DNA of 64,000 nucleotides from Bacillus sp. AFS037270 (lineage in GTDB: Bacteria; Bacillota; Bacilli; Bacillales_B; DSM-18226): contig NZ_NUNF01000041.1 of assembly GCF_002585305.1 (NCBI RefSeq), positions 29,119 through 93,118 on the forward strand. The letters run 5' to 3'. Positions 48,442 to 57,878 of this stretch are shown in pieces. The position numbers and the translations under genes were made by a program. The notes under the pieces were generated by a model. It saw nothing but the letters and a program-made list of their open reading frames with translations, was not told the origin of the DNA and ran no database searches. Within the stretch, counting starts at the first letter, position 1. Each line of letters starts with the position of its first letter.

Positions 48442-50136
48442 ATGTTCAAAAGTGCACAATATCAATTAGATTACTCCTTTACAATTGTAAATGATCGTAC
48501 ACCATTAACTGAAATTAAAAAGAAACTGAACGAGTATAATTTTGTCATTGTCGCAGGTGGAACATACTTTATCATTAATAACTATGAATATAACCTGATG
48601 GCTTTAGGGAACGATTCTATGCTTATTATTGACTGGCTTCGGCATCTCCAATGGCTGCCTTCAACAGTCGTTTCCACTGACAAAGGTCTCCCGTCGGAAG
48701 TGGACTGGAGAAGGCCGGTCCTTTTTAAAAATGAAGGGGAATACATGGGAATCCTAACATCAGGAAAGGAAATTAAAAAACTTAATGAAGAGAATAACAA
48801 GATTTCAGCTTATTTTGAAACCTTGGCTGAGACCATAAGTGATTCTGTTACGGCTGTGGATGAATCAGGAAATGTTGTTTACTGGAATACAACGGCAGAA
48901 GAGACATACAAGATTAAAAAGGAATTTATCCTGGGTAAGAAGATTGGTGAGCACTTTAATGATGATTCGGTTATTCTTCATCGAATTCTGAATGAAGGGC
49001 GGTTTGTAAGAGGAGAGTACCATCGTCCAAATAAAGATACGCATGTTCTAATAAATGCCTTACCGATTATAATTGAAAACAAAATTATCGGCGGTGTCGC
49101 TACAGAACATAATATTACCAATATTATACGGCTTAATGAAGAATTGGACTCAAACTCATCTTTACTCGTCCCTAAAACAAATCCATTTTCTACGATGGTA
49201 ACGGGAAGCCCGAGATTTCAAGAGTCATTGAAAATTGCGCAAAAAGTAGCGCATGCCGACATACCGGTCCATATAACAGGGGAACCTGGTTCAGGCAAGG
49301 AAATGTTAGCGCAAGCGATTCACTATGGTGGAGCAAAAGCAGATGGAGCTTTTATCACTTTAAATTGCTCGGTAATTCCTGCGGCATTATTAGAAATTGA
49401 ACTTTTTGGTTTTCAAAAGGATACCGACACCTCCGAGCAGCAAACTTTGCAAATTGGAAGGATTGAGCAGGCGTCTAATGGTACGTTATATATTGAAGAT
49501 GTTGATAAAATGCCGCTATCCATTCAGGGCAAGTTGCTGGACTACCTAGTCGACCATAGTTTCTACAGGGTTGGAGGGGTAGAGAAGATTGCATCTACTA
49601 CCCGGATTATAACGTCTACCTCCGAACCCATTGACTTGCTGCTAAGGGAAGGGAGTTTAAATGAGAAGCTCTACTTCCATCTTTCGGTGATAACAATCGA
49701 TATCCCTCCGCTTCGGACCAGAAAAGAGGATATTGTCACATTGGTTGATAAATATATCAATGAATTTAGTGCTAAGTATAAAAAAGTGGTTCCAGAGGTT
49801 CATCCCGAAACGATGCTCCACATAGTGAACTATGATTGGCCTGGCAATGTGCGTGAAATCAGGAATACCATCGAACGAATCGTTCTACTGAATGACAAGC
49901 CATCTATTACAAGTGAACAATTGCCTGAGAACATAAAGAGCAAAATTATAATCAATAATAACGAGGGAAAAGGTGTGGAAAGCACCCCGGCAGAAATTTC
50001 CTCAAAGAATGCGGAAGCATTGCAAATAGAAGAGGCATTAAGAAAAACATATGGAAATAAAAGTGCGGCGGCTAGTTTGCTCGGTATTTCACGGGGGACT
50101 CTTTATAACAAAATAAAAGAATATGGTTTAGGTTGA
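48442..50136 (+). CDS. AAA+ enhancer-binding-type regulator lacking the GAFTGA loop (predicted proline regulator)
   Basis: 564 residues. Unassigned N-terminal domain (1-110), PAS (about 123-230), AAA+ (about 252-480) with Walker A GEPGSGKE (280-287), altered Walker B GTLYIEDVD (347-355) and IPPLRTRKEDI, and a Fis-type HTH at the end (KSAAASLLGISRGTLYNKIKEYGL). Where sigma-54 activators have GAFTGA after ELFGxxK, this protein has DTDTSE (327-332). Without GAFTGA it should not engage sigma-54; TyrR is the known precedent. Position behind putP suggests control of proline use. Confidence 0.85.
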   Translation: MFKSAQYQLDYSFTIVNDRTPLTEIKKKLNEYNFVIVAGGTYFIINNYEYNLMALGNDSMLIIDWLRHLQWLPSTVVSTDKGLPSEVDWRRPVLFKNEGEYMGILTSGKEIKKLNEENNKISAYFETLAETISDSVTAVDESGNVVYWNTTAEETYKIKKEFILGKKIGEHFNDDSVILHRILNEGRFVRGEYHRPNKDTHVLINALPIIIENKIIGGVATEHNITNIIRLNEELDSNSSLLVPKTNPFSTMVTGSPRFQESLKIAQKVAHADIPVHITGEPGSGKEMLAQAIHYGGAKADGAFITLNCSVIPAALLEIELFGFQKDTDTSEQQTLQIGRIEQASNGTLYIEDVDKMPLSIQGKLLDYLVDHSFYRVGGVEKIASTTRIITSTSEPIDLLLREGSLNEKLYFHLSVITIDIPPLRTRKEDIVTLVDKYINEFSAKYKKVVPEVHPETMLHIVNYDWPGNVREIRNTIERIVLLNDKPSITSEQLPENIKSKIIINNNEGKGVESTPAEISSKNAEALQIEEALRKTYGNKSAAASLLGISRGTLYNKIKEYGLG

Positions 50137-50207
50137 GCTATTCTATTAAACACCATCATGTGTGTCTTTTTAGACCTCACGCTTGATAAAAGAGGAGGAA
50201 AAAATTC

Positions 50208-50834
50208 ATGGGGCTACCCATAAATTTGATACCGATAAGAGCAGTAGTTTTAGCTGCAGGTGTTTCCTCAAGAATGGGAAAATTTAAGCCTTTGCTTCCG
50301 ATTGATGGAAAACCTATGCTTGAGATTGTTTTAACAAAAGTTTTATCGTTTCCGTTTCAAGAAGTCTTAGCAGTTGTTGGGTATAAAGGACATGAACTAA
50401 AAGAGGCTATAAATCTTGAAGACGATCGGTTCAATTGGATCACTAATGAACAATTCTTAGAAGGGTTAAGTAGTTCGATAAAGGCAGCAATCGGTTTCGG
50501 TAATAATGAAACAAGTGGTGTTTTAGTTTTCTTGGGTGACCAGCCCCTTCTAAGGCCATCTACAATCGACCAAATCCTCAAAGTTATTATAGAAAAGGGA
50601 CTCGCTCAATCCAAATGTATTGTTCAACCAACCTACAATGGAATTCCAGGGCATCCTGTTTTTATTTCTGCCTCAATGATCCCTTATCTAAAAACAATAA
50701 CCGGTGACCAGGGAGCGAAGCCGATTTTTAAATTTGCTGATCAACATATTTACGTGCCAATAGATGATGAATGGACGATTTTGGATGTGGATACGAAAGA
50801 TGATTATCAAAATATAGTTAACCATTCTATATGA
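50208..50834 (+). CDS. MobA/MocA-like nucleotidyltransferase
   Basis: 208 residues. Seen: [27 protein letters not shown] (nucleotide-binding signature), [14 protein letters not shown] (metal-binding GDQP), and [10 protein letters not shown]. These features match MocA/PucB-type molybdopterin cytidylyltransferases that mature xanthine-dehydrogenase-like enzymes; B. subtilis PucB is the nearest named relative I recall. GAGGAGG precedes ATG. No molybdoenzyme gene is in view. Confidence 0.82.
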   Translation: MGLPINLIPIRAVVLAAGVSSRMGKFKPLLPIDGKPMLEIVLTKVLSFPFQEVLAVVGYKGHELKEAINLEDDRFNWITNEQFLEGLSSSIKAAIGFGNNETSGVLVFLGDQPLLRPSTIDQILKVIIEKGLAQSKCIVQPTYNGIPGHPVFISASMIPYLKTITGDQGAKPIFKFADQHIYVPIDDEWTILDVDTKDDYQNIVNHSI

Positions 50835-50989
50835 GGCTGCTCTCTTCAGGGAGTGATCAGTGCAGACCTCACATTACCTTGAAGGAGAAAAGGTATAATA
50901 ACTATGCGAAGGCAAAAATTAAAAAGGGCTATCACCATTGTACGAAGAATAACAATAAAATGAGGATTATATGTAGAAAAGGAGCTCCC

Positions 50990-52447
50990 ATGACAAAAAC
51001 AGGATGGAATTTTGATAACAGTTACTCCCATCTTCCTGAATCATTTTACACAAGACAAAACCCAGGCCCTGTAAATTCACCAAAGCTAGTGATTTTGAAT
51101 GAACCAGTGGCAGAGGAGTTAGGCCTTGAAATCTCGGCACTTCAAAGTGAGGATGGTATAGCAGCGTTTGCAGGAAACCAGATTCCCGAAGGTGCCGAGC
51201 CGCTTGCTCAAGCCTATGCCGGCCATCAATTTGGTCATTTTACCATGTTAGGAGACGGGCGGGCCGTATTAATTGGGGAGCAAATAACACCCCAAGGAGA
51301 ACGAGTAGATATCCAGCTCAAAGGTTCAGGCAGAACCCCATACTCGCGGGGAGGAGATGGCCGTGCGGCACTTGGGCCTATGCTGCGTGAATACATCATC
51401 AGCGAAGCTATGCATGCATTAGGAATCCCAACCACCCGCAGCCTGGCAGTGGTTACAACGGGCGAGACCATTATCCGCGAAACCCTGCTGCCTGGAGCGA
51501 TTCTTACACGGGTGGCTGCTAGTCATATCCGTGTCGGAACCTTCCAATACGCTACAGGAAGAGGAGAAGTGGATGATCTGCGGGCATTGGCTGACTATAC
51601 CATAAAGCGCCATTATCCAAACACTAAAGATAATGAGTACAAGTATCTATCATTGCTTCAAGAAGTCATCAAACGTCAGGCTGCACTAATTGCCAAATGG
51701 CAGTTGGTTGGTTTTATCCACGGAGTGATGAACACTGATAACATGACAATTAGTGGTGAAACCATTGATTATGGACCTTGCGCCTTTATGGATCAGTATG
51801 ATCCGTCAACTGTTTTCAGTTCTATTGACAGAGAAGGGCGCTACGCCTATGCTAATCAGCCGTATATTGGCGGATGGAATCTGGCTCGATTTGCGGAAAC
51901 CTTATTGCCGCTTCTTCATGAAAATCAAGAGCAAGCTGTCCAATTAGCGCAGGAGACTATTTCAGGATTCACAAAGTTGTATCAAACCAATTGGCTCGCA
52001 GGAATGAGAGCAAAAATAGGGATTTTTAACGAAGAGGAACAGGATGAATCATTATTTGAAGAGCTGCTCAATCTAATGCATAAGTATCAGGCCGACTACA
52101 CTAATACTTTCCGCTCCTTAACCTTTGCTCAATATGATGATAACAAGTTATTTGGGAAACCTGAATTTTTAAAATGGAAGGAGCGGTGGAAGGCCAGACT
52201 TGGAAGGCAGAAGGAAACGGAAGAGGAATCAATTCAGTTAATGCAAAACAGTAACCCTTCGGTAATCCCCCGGAACCACCGGGTAGAAGAAGCACTTGAA
52301 GCAGCGGTTACTCAAGGAGATTACAGTGTAATGAACAAACTTTTACAAATACTCTCAAACCCTTATGCACACAATCCGGGACAGGAGGAATACTGTACAC
52401 TGCCTGAGCCGTCTACTCGTCCTTACCAAACCTTTTGCGGTACATGA
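50990..52447 (+). CDS. selO: Protein adenylyltransferase SelO
   Basis: 485 residues from ATG 50990, set by AAGGAG at 50979; the frame is open 53 codons further upstream but that part looks non-coding. Pseudokinase that transfers AMP to protein hydroxyls, linked to redox homeostasis. Seen: [64 protein letters not shown] and the terminal YQTFCGT, where the Cys stands in for the selenocysteine of animal SelO. Intact. Confidence 0.95.
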   Translation: MTKTGWNFDNSYSHLPESFYTRQNPGPVNSPKLVILNEPVAEELGLEISALQSEDGIAAFAGNQIPEGAEPLAQAYAGHQFGHFTMLGDGRAVLIGEQITPQGERVDIQLKGSGRTPYSRGGDGRAALGPMLREYIISEAMHALGIPTTRSLAVVTTGETIIRETLLPGAILTRVAASHIRVGTFQYATGRGEVDDLRALADYTIKRHYPNTKDNEYKYLSLLQEVIKRQAALIAKWQLVGFIHGVMNTDNMTISGETIDYGPCAFMDQYDPSTVFSSIDREGRYAYANQPYIGGWNLARFAETLLPLLHENQEQAVQLAQETISGFTKLYQTNWLAGMRAKIGIFNEEEQDESLFEELLNLMHKYQADYTNTFRSLTFAQYDDNKLFGKPEFLKWKERWKARLGRQKETEEESIQLMQNSNPSVIPRNHRVEEALEAAVTQGDYSVMNKLLQILSNPYAHNPGQEEYCTLPEPSTRPYQTFCGT

Positions 52448-52623
52448 GTGGAAAAATTTTTCAATTAAACTTTAAGAAAATACTGATAATTTATTGCTAA
52501 AGATGTAAAAGTATAATATAGTTAAGATGGATATAGAGTAAATGCTCTATTCTACCCGGAAAATTGAGTTAAATAGTTAAAACTTAAAATGGTAACGAAT
52601 TCTAGAAATTGATGCTAGATTTT

Positions 52624-52673
52624 AAAGCCACAGTAAGATGTAGGGAATCCCCTGCACTTATTGTGGCTTTTTT
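52624..52673 (+). terminator. Terminator downstream of selO
   Basis: AAAGCCACA...TGTGGCTTT outer stem with extended imperfect inner stem (TAGGG/CCCTG), then TTTTT. Confidence 0.8.
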
Positions 52674-52706
52674 AATTTAATAAATTAAGAAAGGAGGGTC
52701 TGCCTT

Positions 52707-53837
52707 ATGGTTATGCATGGAACCGATCGAATGAGTGTTCTGTTAAAAGTATATAGAGATACGAACATGGATAAGGACTTTTCGATCCTATCTAAAAATC
52801 GTGATGCATTTATATTAATTGACCTGGAAGGGAAAATTGAATATTCCAGCCATGCTTGTGAACCCTTATTAGGTTATTCGAGAGATACTTTGCATCAGAT
52901 AGCATTAAATAAATTGTTTGTCTTAGACTTTTTAAATCAAGAGCAAACCTTCTTTAAAGGGAGAGAACAGGAAAAACTTGATAACTTTGATGCCCAGGTA
53001 CAAGTCATTGATGGAAGTATCTTAGATGTAAATGTTACCTCAATTCCTATTTTTTTTGAACAGGATTACCTTGGCGCGTATCTAGTCATTAAGGATATAA
53101 CGTCCATAAAACAGAAAAGGTTAACGATGGAACGTGAAAAAGAGTATCATACCTTAATTAATAATTTATCACGCTTATCGGAAAAACAAGCTACTGCTGG
53201 TCAGCTGGCTGCTGGGATTGCACATGAAATCCGCAACCCCATTACCGCTATAAAAGGATTTTTACAATTACTAATGGGAGAAAACGCTGGTAATAGAATC
53301 TATTTTGAAATCATTAATTCCGAGATTGACCGGATTGAAGAAATTCTAAAAGAATTAATGGTCCTTGCAAAGCCAACCAAACAAAAATATGAGCGAGTAA
53401 ATCTTCAAAGTTTATTAGAGCAAGTTATTACCTTAATGGCATCGCAGGCCCTCTTAAATAATATCCAAATTGATACACAACTTGATTTTACTTACACCTG
53501 GATAACAGGAGATAAAAATCAATTGAAACAAGTTTTTATTAATTTTATAAAAAATGCAATCGAAGCAATGCCCGAGGGAGGGATGGTGCAAATAAATGGG
53601 AGTCCTCTTGTTGGCGGTCAGGTCCGAATTAGCATCACCGACCAGGGCTGCGGAATTCCTGAAGACATTCTCAATCAGATAGGCCAGCCTTTTTTTACCA
53701 CTAAAGAAAATGGAACAGGGCTGGGGTTGCTCGTTAGCCGCCAAATTATTAAAGAACATAAAGGGGATTTATACATAGAGAGTAGTAGGAATGGAACCAC
53801 TCTTCATGTGGAATTTCCTTTATCTTCTGAACAATAA
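52707..53837 (+). CDS. PAS-domain sensor histidine kinase (sporulation-kinase-like)
   Basis: 376 residues, no membrane segment, so cytosolic. PAS domain about 25-135 (FILIDLEGKIEYSS ... YLVIKDITSIK), HisKA with H173 in GIAHEIRNPITAIKGF, HATPase with N box (INFIKNAIEAMPEGG), G1 DQGCGIP and G2 GTGLGLLVS. Resembles KinE/KinA-type Bacillus kinases. AAGGAGGG precedes ATG. No response regulator is adjacent; it might feed Spo0F, but this is inference. Confidence 0.88.
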   Translation: MVMHGTDRMSVLLKVYRDTNMDKDFSILSKNRDAFILIDLEGKIEYSSHACEPLLGYSRDTLHQIALNKLFVLDFLNQEQTFFKGREQEKLDNFDAQVQVIDGSILDVNVTSIPIFFEQDYLGAYLVIKDITSIKQKRLTMEREKEYHTLINNLSRLSEKQATAGQLAAGIAHEIRNPITAIKGFLQLLMGENAGNRIYFEIINSEIDRIEEILKELMVLAKPTKQKYERVNLQSLLEQVITLMASQALLNNIQIDTQLDFTYTWITGDKNQLKQVFINFIKNAIEAMPEGGMVQINGSPLVGGQVRISITDQGCGIPEDILNQIGQPFFTTKENGTGLGLLVSRQIIKEHKGDLYIESSRNGTTLHVEFPLSSEQ

Positions 53838-54030
53838 TTTTTCATTCATCGTTATTTTTCACCTAATTTTGTTGTTATCCTGTAAATTTAATGTTATTAT
53901 GAATTTTGTCTAATGTCTTGCTGTCATTAGTTTTGAAAAACCAGTTTTAAAGTCTATTTTATTATAAAAATATATTCTCATTGTGATGGTAAATGGTAGA
54001 AACTATTTTTTTAAAAGTCGTCTTAACCGT

Positions 54031-54065
54031 GGCCTAACTTCCTTTTTGTGAAGTTAGGCCTTTTT
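54031..54065 (+). terminator. Terminator before the MpsC-like gene pair
   Basis: GGCCTAACTTC/GAAGTTAGGCC perfect 11-bp stem then TTTTT. It lies 24 bp before the next start codon, so it could attenuate that gene or end kinase transcripts. Confidence 0.85.
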
Positions 54066-54088
54066 ATATTGTATCAAGGGGGATCTGA

Positions 54089-54781
54089 ATGGTTGCAACT
54101 AAAGAAGATTTGCTGTCTCTGAGCAGTTCTTTTAGTAAAGTCATAAAGCGGGGGTTTGGTAGAGGTCCTGAAACCTGTTATACGGTCTTAAGGGCAAACA
54201 GATTATACGTTTATATCAGTAACTTTATGACACCGGCCGAAGAAATTTTAGCGGAAAAGCAAGAATTTAATTTGCTGATGAATTTTCGGTCGTCTGTCAT
54301 AACTGCTTTGTCTCAAGAATTGGTGCAAGAGGCATCGCTTGTTTTAGGAATTACTTTCGATTCCTTCTATCAAGATTGGAACTATAATTCGAACTCGGGT
54401 ATATTGCTATTAGTGAATAATAGTTTCAATCCTGATGTGAAGATAGATGAAAGTTTTGAGAGGAAGTTATTTCAATTAGTACGAATAGTGGGTTCGCAGC
54501 TTCATAAAATTCCCAGCGAGTTAAAGGTTGTTAAGTACACTCAGAATATCTGTGCGATTGAATCAAAAGGTGTTATGCTGCCACTAGACTACTTGATGGT
54601 AGAACAGGGAAATTCTGACTTGTTATTTACATATACTAGAGAAATTAAAAAGGGTTATTATCAGCATAGGGAATTATTTGAAGAACTGTTTAATCGGTCG
54701 ATTGAGGATTTATTTATGATGCGGGACTGTAAAAATAATAAAAGTTATTTGATCTTTATCTTCAACAAAGTATATACCTGA
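54089..54781 (+). CDS. MpsC/DUF2294 family protein, paralogue 1
   Basis: 230 residues. N-terminal half carries the family motif FGRGPETCYTVLRANRLYVYISNFMTPAEEIL; the C-terminal half (about 125-230) looks like a second, degenerate copy without GRGP. The family was DUF2294, later named after MpsC of a Na+-translocating membrane-potential-generating system; its biochemical role in Bacillus is unclear. GGGG precedes ATG. Followed by a paralogue in tandem. Confidence 0.75.
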   Translation: MVATKEDLLSLSSSFSKVIKRGFGRGPETCYTVLRANRLYVYISNFMTPAEEILAEKQEFNLLMNFRSSVITALSQELVQEASLVLGITFDSFYQDWNYNSNSGILLLVNNSFNPDVKIDESFERKLFQLVRIVGSQLHKIPSELKVVKYTQNICAIESKGVMLPLDYLMVEQGNSDLLFTYTREIKKGYYQHRELFEELFNRSIEDLFMMRDCKNNKSYLIFIFNKVYT

Positions 54782-54866
54782 ATAAATGGTAAAAATTTTA
54801 CTGCTTGGGCATGATAATGACAGGCAGTATTTTTCTGCCTTTTTCGAAAGTGAGGTCGAAACACTT

Positions 54867-55565
54867 ATGACATCGCCACTACAACAAAAGTTAATGGATA
54901 TAAGCAGTTTAACTAGTAAATTGTTAAGAAAAAATTTTGGACGTGGGCCGGAATCCTGTTATGCGTTTGCAAATAAGAGGTTTCTGGTTTTTTACATAAG
55001 GGGATTCCTGTCACCGTTGGAAGCTACTTTATTGGAGAACGGTAATTCCGATCATATCGAAATTTCACGAAATATAGTCATGAAAACTGTTCATAACCAG
55101 TTAAAAGGTATTCTTGAGCTGGAATTTGCGCAAGACATTGAATCCTTTTACCATGATTGGAATTATCCACAAAACACAGGAATGATAACCGTCCAATTTG
55201 AAGGTGACATTATAGAGGAAGTTGGCCGTAAGCTTAATGATCCTGTGGACCTAAAACCTTTAATTGATGAGGTTGAAAGGGTCAGTATTTTGGTACAAAA
55301 AAGACCTGAAAAAACCGAAGCATATTATATTTCGCCAAAAATTTATTTGATAAAACGAGATGGGATTTTAGTCCAGATTGAAAAGGCATTAATTGAAAAG
55401 GGATATGAACAAACGCTTATGGTAACCAAGGATGAACTGGAAAAGTCTTATTTACATCGAGATGGGCGCTTTGAAGAAATTTTTAGCAATCCGGTTGCAG
55501 ATATTTTTGTGGATTGGGACTTTAGTGAGAATAGAAGCATAATGTGCTTTGTTCTTAAGGATTAA
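54867..55565 (+). CDS. MpsC/DUF2294 family protein, paralogue 2
   Basis: 232 residues from ATG 54867, which has GAGGT upstream and aligns with the start of paralogue 1; the frame is open from 54786 without a ribosome site. Motif FGRGPESCYAFANKRFLVFYIRGFLSPLEATLL in the N-terminal half, degenerate repeat in the C-terminal half. Both paralogues share FYxDWNY and end with a DWDF-like segment. Divergent duplicates suggest a heteromeric or partly redundant pair. Confidence 0.75.
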   Translation: MTSPLQQKLMDISSLTSKLLRKNFGRGPESCYAFANKRFLVFYIRGFLSPLEATLLENGNSDHIEISRNIVMKTVHNQLKGILELEFAQDIESFYHDWNYPQNTGMITVQFEGDIIEEVGRKLNDPVDLKPLIDEVERVSILVQKRPEKTEAYYISPKIYLIKRDGILVQIEKALIEKGYEQTLMVTKDELEKSYLHRDGRFEEIFSNPVADIFVDWDFSENRSIMCFVLKD

Positions 55566-55696
55566 TAAGTAAAAGCATTATGATAACAACAGCACTTTGG
55601 CAGATTTTAAAATACGATGCTTAAATAATTGTCCATGACAGGCTTCCGTTAATCTGCCATAATCATCCTAGGTACGAATAGAAACGGGGTGATTTT

Positions 55697-55966
55697 ATGT
55701 TTATTGTTACAGCAGCGGCAAATCAAGAGCTGCAAAATCGGTTAAAACAATTTGGTCATAAACAGTTTATTCGGATGCAAATGCGGAAAAGTTGTTTTAT
55801 GAAAGTGAAGGTAACATTAGAAGAAGCCGTTCAAGCAAGTGATACAGAATTCATAAAAGATGGGCTGTACTTCATTATTGATGCAGGAGAATGCCATTAT
55901 TTCAATCATAAAGCATTAGATTATATTCCGGATCACACTGGATTTAAACAGTTTGAGATTATTTAG
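55697..55966 (+). CDS. Small protein, possibly HesB/IscA-like fold
   Basis: 89 residues, GGGG ribosome site before ATG. Starts MFIVTAAANQELQNRLKQFG and ends DYIPDHTGFKQFEII, a layout reminiscent of HesB-like proteins (beta start, C-terminal D-Y-x-x-x-x-G-F), but the Cys triad of true iron-sulphur carriers is absent. I do not assign a function. Confidence 0.6.
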   Translation: MFIVTAAANQELQNRLKQFGHKQFIRMQMRKSCFMKVKVTLEEAVQASDTEFIKDGLYFIIDAGECHYFNHKALDYIPDHTGFKQFEII

Positions 55967-55980
55967 TCAGATCATTTTTA

Positions 55981-56020
55981 AAAAAAGCCGTATTTTCCAA
56001 TAGGAGAATTCGGCTTTTTA
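55981..56020 (+). terminator. Terminator after the small protein gene
   Basis: AAAAAGCCGTATT/GAATTCGGCTTTTT stem with G-U pairing; symmetrical A and T runs. Confidence 0.75.
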
Positions 56021-56104
56021 TATCGAAAATAGTACAAATGAAAACGTTGACAGAATTATAACCGAAGAGTACTATAAAAGTATACTTAGTATTTACGAAC
56101 ACCA

Positions 56105-56119
56105 TTCGATAATGTCGAA
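56105..56119 (+). promoter_or_regulatory. Palindrome before the IclR gene
   Basis: TTCGA-N5-TCGAA, 17 bp before the IclR start; candidate autoregulatory operator. The 8-mer CATTCGAT at its left end also occurs before the flavin reductase gene (11939). Confidence 0.35.
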
Positions 56120-56136
56120 CAGAAAGGAGAGACAAA

Positions 56137-56913
56137 GTGACGGAACGCCTGATTCAATCAATCGAAAGAGCTGCAGATGTCCTCGAACTTTTTTTGACTT
56201 CACATCCAGAACAAAGTATTAAAGAAATTAGCGACAGATTGAACCTATCAAAGAGTACTGTCCACGGTATTATTAAAACCTTGGAACATCGAGGCTACCT
56301 AGAGCAAAATTCAGACAATCTGAAATATCGACTGGGAATTAAACTTTTTGAACTAGGGAATTACGTAGGAAAAAATCTTGATATAGGAAGAATTGCCAGA
56401 CCTATCATAAAAGATCTGGTTGAAGAACTAAATGAAACCGTTCACCTAGTAACGCTGCAGCGTGATGAACTAATTTACATTGAAAAGGTAGAAGGTCCAA
56501 GTGCCTTAACGATTTATTCACATATTGGCAAAAGAGCCCCATTTCATTGTACAGGTGTTGGCAAAGCCATCTTATCCCAATTAAGTGAAGAAGAGGTTGA
56601 TCGTATTTTATCATCCGTCAGCATGGAAGCATTCACGGAATTTACGATGACAAATATCGAGGAAATCAAAAGTATTTTGCCATCAATCAGGGAGCAAGGT
56701 TATGCCTTCGATGATGAAGAGATTGAACTAGGACTAAAATGTATAGCTGCACCGATCTTTAATCATCAAGGGAATGTTATTGCTTCGATAAGCTGTGCTG
56801 CCCCTAAAATGAGGTTAGATGAAGAACGTCTGCCTAAAGTAATAGAGGGAATTAAACAAGCAGCAGCTGAGATTTCAAGACAGTTAGGTTATAAAGGGAA
56901 AAATGTATCTTAA
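56137..56913 (+). CDS. IclR-family transcriptional regulator
   Basis: 258 residues. N-terminal winged HTH (RAADVLELFLTSHPEQSIKEISDRLNLSKSTVHGIIKTLEHRGYL), then the IclR effector domain (LVTLQRDELIYIEKVEGPSAL, PFHCTGVGKAILSQL, GLKCIAAPIFN). GTG start at 56137 with GGAGAG upstream. First gene before the aldehyde dehydrogenase-aldolase pair, and probably controls it. Confidence 0.92.
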   Translation: MTERLIQSIERAADVLELFLTSHPEQSIKEISDRLNLSKSTVHGIIKTLEHRGYLEQNSDNLKYRLGIKLFELGNYVGKNLDIGRIARPIIKDLVEELNETVHLVTLQRDELIYIEKVEGPSALTIYSHIGKRAPFHCTGVGKAILSQLSEEEVDRILSSVSMEAFTEFTMTNIEEIKSILPSIREQGYAFDDEEIELGLKCIAAPIFNHQGNVIASISCAAPKMRLDEERLPKVIEGIKQAAAEISRQLGYKGKNVS

Positions 56914-56967
56914 TAGAGAAAGCACAGAGAATAAATTAATAAATTTAGGTATTGGAGGAGAATTATT

Positions 56968-57855
56968 TTGTCAAAAGTAAAAGTTGCCGTTCTTGGATCA
57001 GGGAACATTGGTACAGATTTGATGATTAAGCTAGGCCGTTCTGAACTATTAGAGTTAACTGCCGTGATTGGGATCGACCCGCAATCAGATGGACTCCGTC
57101 GTGCGAGAGAATTAGGTTATGCCGGAGTTGATACAGGAATTGATGGATTTCTTGCGGATCCAACTTTAGAAGCTGACATCGTTTTTGATGCCACATCTGC
57201 AAAAGCGCATTTATATAATGCAAAAGTATTAAAAGAAGCCGGCATAAAAGTAATTGATATGACTCCAGCTGCAGTAGGACCATATGTATGTGCGGCCGTT
57301 AATATTGAAGACCATTTAGATAAAGATAATATCAATCTGATTACCTGCGGCGGTCAAGCAACCATCCCAATGGTTCATGCTGTAAACCGTGTTGCACCAG
57401 TTGAGTATGCAGAAATAGTTGCTACCATTGCAAGTAAGAGTGCTGGACCTGGAACACGTGCTAATATTGATGAATTTACGGAGACCACTTCTAGAGCAAT
57501 TGAAGTAGTCGGAGGAGCGAAAAAAGGGAAAGCCATTATGATATTAAACCCAGCTGAACCGCCAATTATGATGCGTGATACAGTGTATACGCTTGTGGAA
57601 GATGGAAAAATGGATGAAGCAGCCATTAGACAATCCATCGCTGAAATGGAAAAAGTAGTACAATCCTATGTGCCAGGCTATCGTCTCCGCACTGAAGCCA
57701 TTTTCGATGGCAATAAAGTGACCATCTTCCTTGAAGTAGAAGGTGCCGGTGATTACTTGCCGGTGTATGCAGGTAACCTTGATATCATGACTTCTGCTGG
57801 TGTAAGAATTGCTGAAGCATTTGCAAAAAAACTATTAACGAAAGAAACAGTTTAA
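56968..57855 (+). CDS. Acetaldehyde dehydrogenase (acylating), meta-cleavage type
   Basis: 295 residues. NAD+ and CoA-dependent conversion of acetaldehyde or propanal to the acyl-CoA. Seen: Rossmann [21 protein letters not shown], catalytic Cys in [14 protein letters not shown], and [14 protein letters not shown]. DmpF/MhpF/HsaG family. TTG start with GGAGGAG. Followed 23 bases later by its aldolase, with which such enzymes form a channelling complex. Confidence 0.94.
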   Translation: MSKVKVAVLGSGNIGTDLMIKLGRSELLELTAVIGIDPQSDGLRRARELGYAGVDTGIDGFLADPTLEADIVFDATSAKAHLYNAKVLKEAGIKVIDMTPAAVGPYVCAAVNIEDHLDKDNINLITCGGQATIPMVHAVNRVAPVEYAEIVATIASKSAGPGTRANIDEFTETTSRAIEVVGGAKKGKAIMILNPAEPPIMMRDTVYTLVEDGKMDEAAIRQSIAEMEKVVQSYVPGYRLRTEAIFDGNKVTIFLEVEGAGDYLPVYAGNLDIMTSAGVRIAEAFAKKLLTKETV

Positions 57856-57878
57856 GCTGTTAGAAAGGGGTAAAGAAA

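Noticed and set aside
50831..50989. N-terminal extension of the selO frame
   Set aside because: Composition is atypical and a good ribosome site marks ATG 50990, where homologues begin.
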